Shown in pieces: positions 5,055 through 6,194 of a stretch of DNA of 6,194 nucleotides. The stretch is from Dehalococcoidia bacterium (GTDB taxonomy: Bacteria; Chloroflexota; Dehalococcoidia; E44-bin15; DAOWNJ01). The stretch's first letter is position 1. Every line of letters begins with the position of its first letter. The translations under genes and the position numbers were made by a program. A model generated the notes under the pieces. The model did not search any database. It worked only from the letters and a program-made list of their open reading frames with translations, and was not told the DNA's origin. The stretch is taken from the NCBI GenBank assembly GCA_030642645.1, contig DAOWNJ010000061.1, positions 1-6,194 on the forward strand, read 5' to 3'.

Positions 5055-6194
5055 GTGGCTAATGACAGGCTGAAGGAGTTTTACCCGATATTCTACCCGA
5101 AATCAATCGCTGTGATTGGGGCTTCTGCCGACCCAACGAAGTTTGGTGGAGGTTTCCTGGGGGCGCTGTTGAACTTTGGATACAAAGGCGCGCTCTATCC
5201 CGTAAACCCAGAGGGCTCTGAGATCCTTGGCCTCAAGATGTATCCTAATGTGAGGGATATCCCTGAGCCTGTTGATCTGGCACATATCATGGTTCCAGCC
5301 CGTGTAGTTCCTACTGTCCTTGAGGACTGCGTCCAGAAGGGGGTGAAGGGGGCGCAGATATTCACCGCAGGCTTTACTGAAACCGGCACCGAGGAGGGGA
5401 AGCGGCTTGAGGAGGAGATCACCAGGATATCGAAGAAGGGGCTACGGATAATAGGCCCTAACTGCTTTGGGGTCTACTGCCCCGCTGGAGGCCTGACCCT
5501 TCTCCCTGGATATGATTTCCCCAAGGAGAGCGGAAATGTTGCCTTTATCTCCCAGAGCGGTGGTCACTCCGCCGAATTCGCACAGATGGCCAGGAGCAGG
5601 GGTATCCGCTTCAGCAAGATTGTGAGCTATGGGAATGCCAGCGATATAAATGAGGCAGACCTCATTGAATACCTCGCCCAGGACCCCGATACCGAGATAA
5701 TCACCGCCTATCTGGAGGGGCCCAGGGACGGGCGGCGCTTTTTTGAGGCTGTCCGCAGCATCTCTAAAACCAAACCGGTTATCATTTGGAAAGGGGGACT
5801 CACCGGGGCGGGGGCCAGGGCGGTGAAGTCCCATACCGGCTCCCTCGGCGGTGAGGAGGAGATATGGGGGGGCCTCTTCAAGCAGGGAGGGGTTATACGG
5901 GCCCAAAACCTGGAAGAGATAATAGATACCGTCGTCGCCCTCCTCAACCTCCCACCGGATACCTCAAGGAGGATCGGAATGGTTGGGGGTGGTGGGGGGA
6001 TAAGCGTCGCCGCCGCCGATGTGTTCGACAGGGTGGGACTTGAGGTCCCAGTTCTCGCTCCAGAGCGGCAGGATGAGCTCCGGACATTCTTGCCCATTGC
6101 AGGGACAAGCGTGAGGAACCCGGTGGATGTTGGTGGCCCCTTCTTGCCACCAGAAATCTTCAACAGGGTTCTTGAGATCACCGCTGGCGATGAT
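5055..6194 (+). CDS. NDP-forming acyl-CoA synthetase (acetate-CoA ligase, ADP-forming type), 3'-truncated
   Basis: The frame runs from GTG 5055 to the window edge without a stop (380 codons). Enzymes of this family convert acyl-CoA, ADP and phosphate reversibly to the acid, CoA and ATP through a phosphohistidine, often for substrate-level ATP formation in anaerobes and archaea; they are cytosolic. Domains: a Rossmann-type CoA-binding domain about 10-140 with SIAVIGASADPTKFGG (17-32), YPVNP (48-52) and GPNCFGVYCP (134-143); then succinyl-CoA-ligase-like domains from about 158, with VAFISQSGGHS (162-172), VSYGNASDINEADLIEYL near 195-212 and SHTGSLGG (259-266), in which H260 is the predicted phosphorylated histidine. 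A five-glycine loop (MVGGGGGISVAAADVF, from about 309) and NPVDVGGPF near the end follow the usual order. Whether an ATP-grasp domain is fused downstream (about 700 residues in all) or the protein is a separate alpha subunit (about 460) cannot be seen. The acyl substrate is not readable. The related CoA-binding domain of other acyl-CoA ligases is a less likely alternative. Confidence 0.9.
   Translation, partial: MANDRLKEFYPIFYPKSIAVIGASADPTKFGGGFLGALLNFGYKGALYPVNPEGSEILGLKMYPNVRDIPEPVDLAHIMVPARVVPTVLEDCVQKGVKGAQIFTAGFTETGTEEGKRLEEEITRISKKGLRIIGPNCFGVYCPAGGLTLLPGYDFPKESGNVAFISQSGGHSAEFAQMARSRGIRFSKIVSYGNASDINEADLIEYLAQDPDTEIITAYLEGPRDGRRFFEAVRSISKTKPVIIWKGGLTGAGARAVKSHTGSLGGEEEIWGGLFKQGGVIRAQNLEEIIDTVVALLNLPPDTSRRIGMVGGGGGISVAAADVFDRVGLEVPVLAPERQDELRTFLPIAGTSVRNPVDVGGPFLPPEIFNRVLEITAGDD

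Noticed and set aside
5053..5073. ATG at 5053 as the start of the acyl-CoA synthetase
   Set aside because: It is in another frame and reaches TGA after six codons; GTG 5055 is in frame and correctly spaced from AAGGAGGA.
5981..6000. G-rich run resembling a G-quadruplex
   Set aside because: It encodes the glycine-rich loop of the acyl-CoA synthetase, so the G content follows from glycine codons.
5442..6181. Minus-strand frames opposite the acyl-CoA synthetase
   Set aside because: The plus-strand frame is open throughout with motifs in family order, so the opposite frames are by-products of codon bias.

Overview
This window reads as part of a bacterial chromosome with moderately high GC (judged by eye). 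All five genes lie on the plus strand and are packed almost without gaps. The shikimate kinase is of the bacterial AroK type, not the archaeal GHMP type, and clear Shine-Dalgarno sites precede some starts, so a bacterium is likely. A shikimate kinase/dehydroquinate synthase fusion next to an NDP-forming acyl-CoA synthetase would suit an anaerobic or deep-branching lineage (Chloroflexota-like or similar). That placement is inference; nothing here fixes the taxon.

Layout: (1) 1-744 is the 3' two thirds of aroC (chorismate synthase), cut by the left edge. (2) 737-1585 encodes a sugar-phosphate isomerase/AP-endonuclease-2-like TIM-barrel protein of unknown substrate, overlapping aroC by 8 nt. (3) 1552-3210 is a fused shikimate kinase/3-dehydroquinate synthase (aroKB type), overlapping the TIM-barrel gene by 34 nt. 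(4) 3182-5004 is a ClC-family chloride channel/transporter with two C-terminal CBS domains. It overlaps aroKB by 29 nt and is split into two reading frames by an apparent one-base deletion just after base 3840. (5) After a short AT-rich gap (5005-5054), a GTG-started gene at 5055 encodes the first 380 residues of an ADP/NDP-forming acyl-CoA synthetase and runs off the right edge.

How the genes work together: AroB (step 2), AroK (step 5) and AroC (step 7) belong to the chorismate pathway, so genes 1-3 form the visible part of an aromatic amino acid operon. The overlapping ends suggest translational coupling. The TIM-barrel protein sits inside this chain and may act on a pathway intermediate, but its substrate cannot be read from sequence. 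The ClC gene has no obvious metabolic link and may simply ride on the operon. The acyl-CoA synthetase has its own strong ribosome binding site and a gap upstream, so it may start a separate unit.

I found no tRNA, rRNA, CRISPR array, insertion sequence or convincing intrinsic terminator. The items most worth a second look are the frameshift in the ClC gene and the TIM-barrel enzyme embedded in the aro operon. I did not find evidence for a wholly new system.
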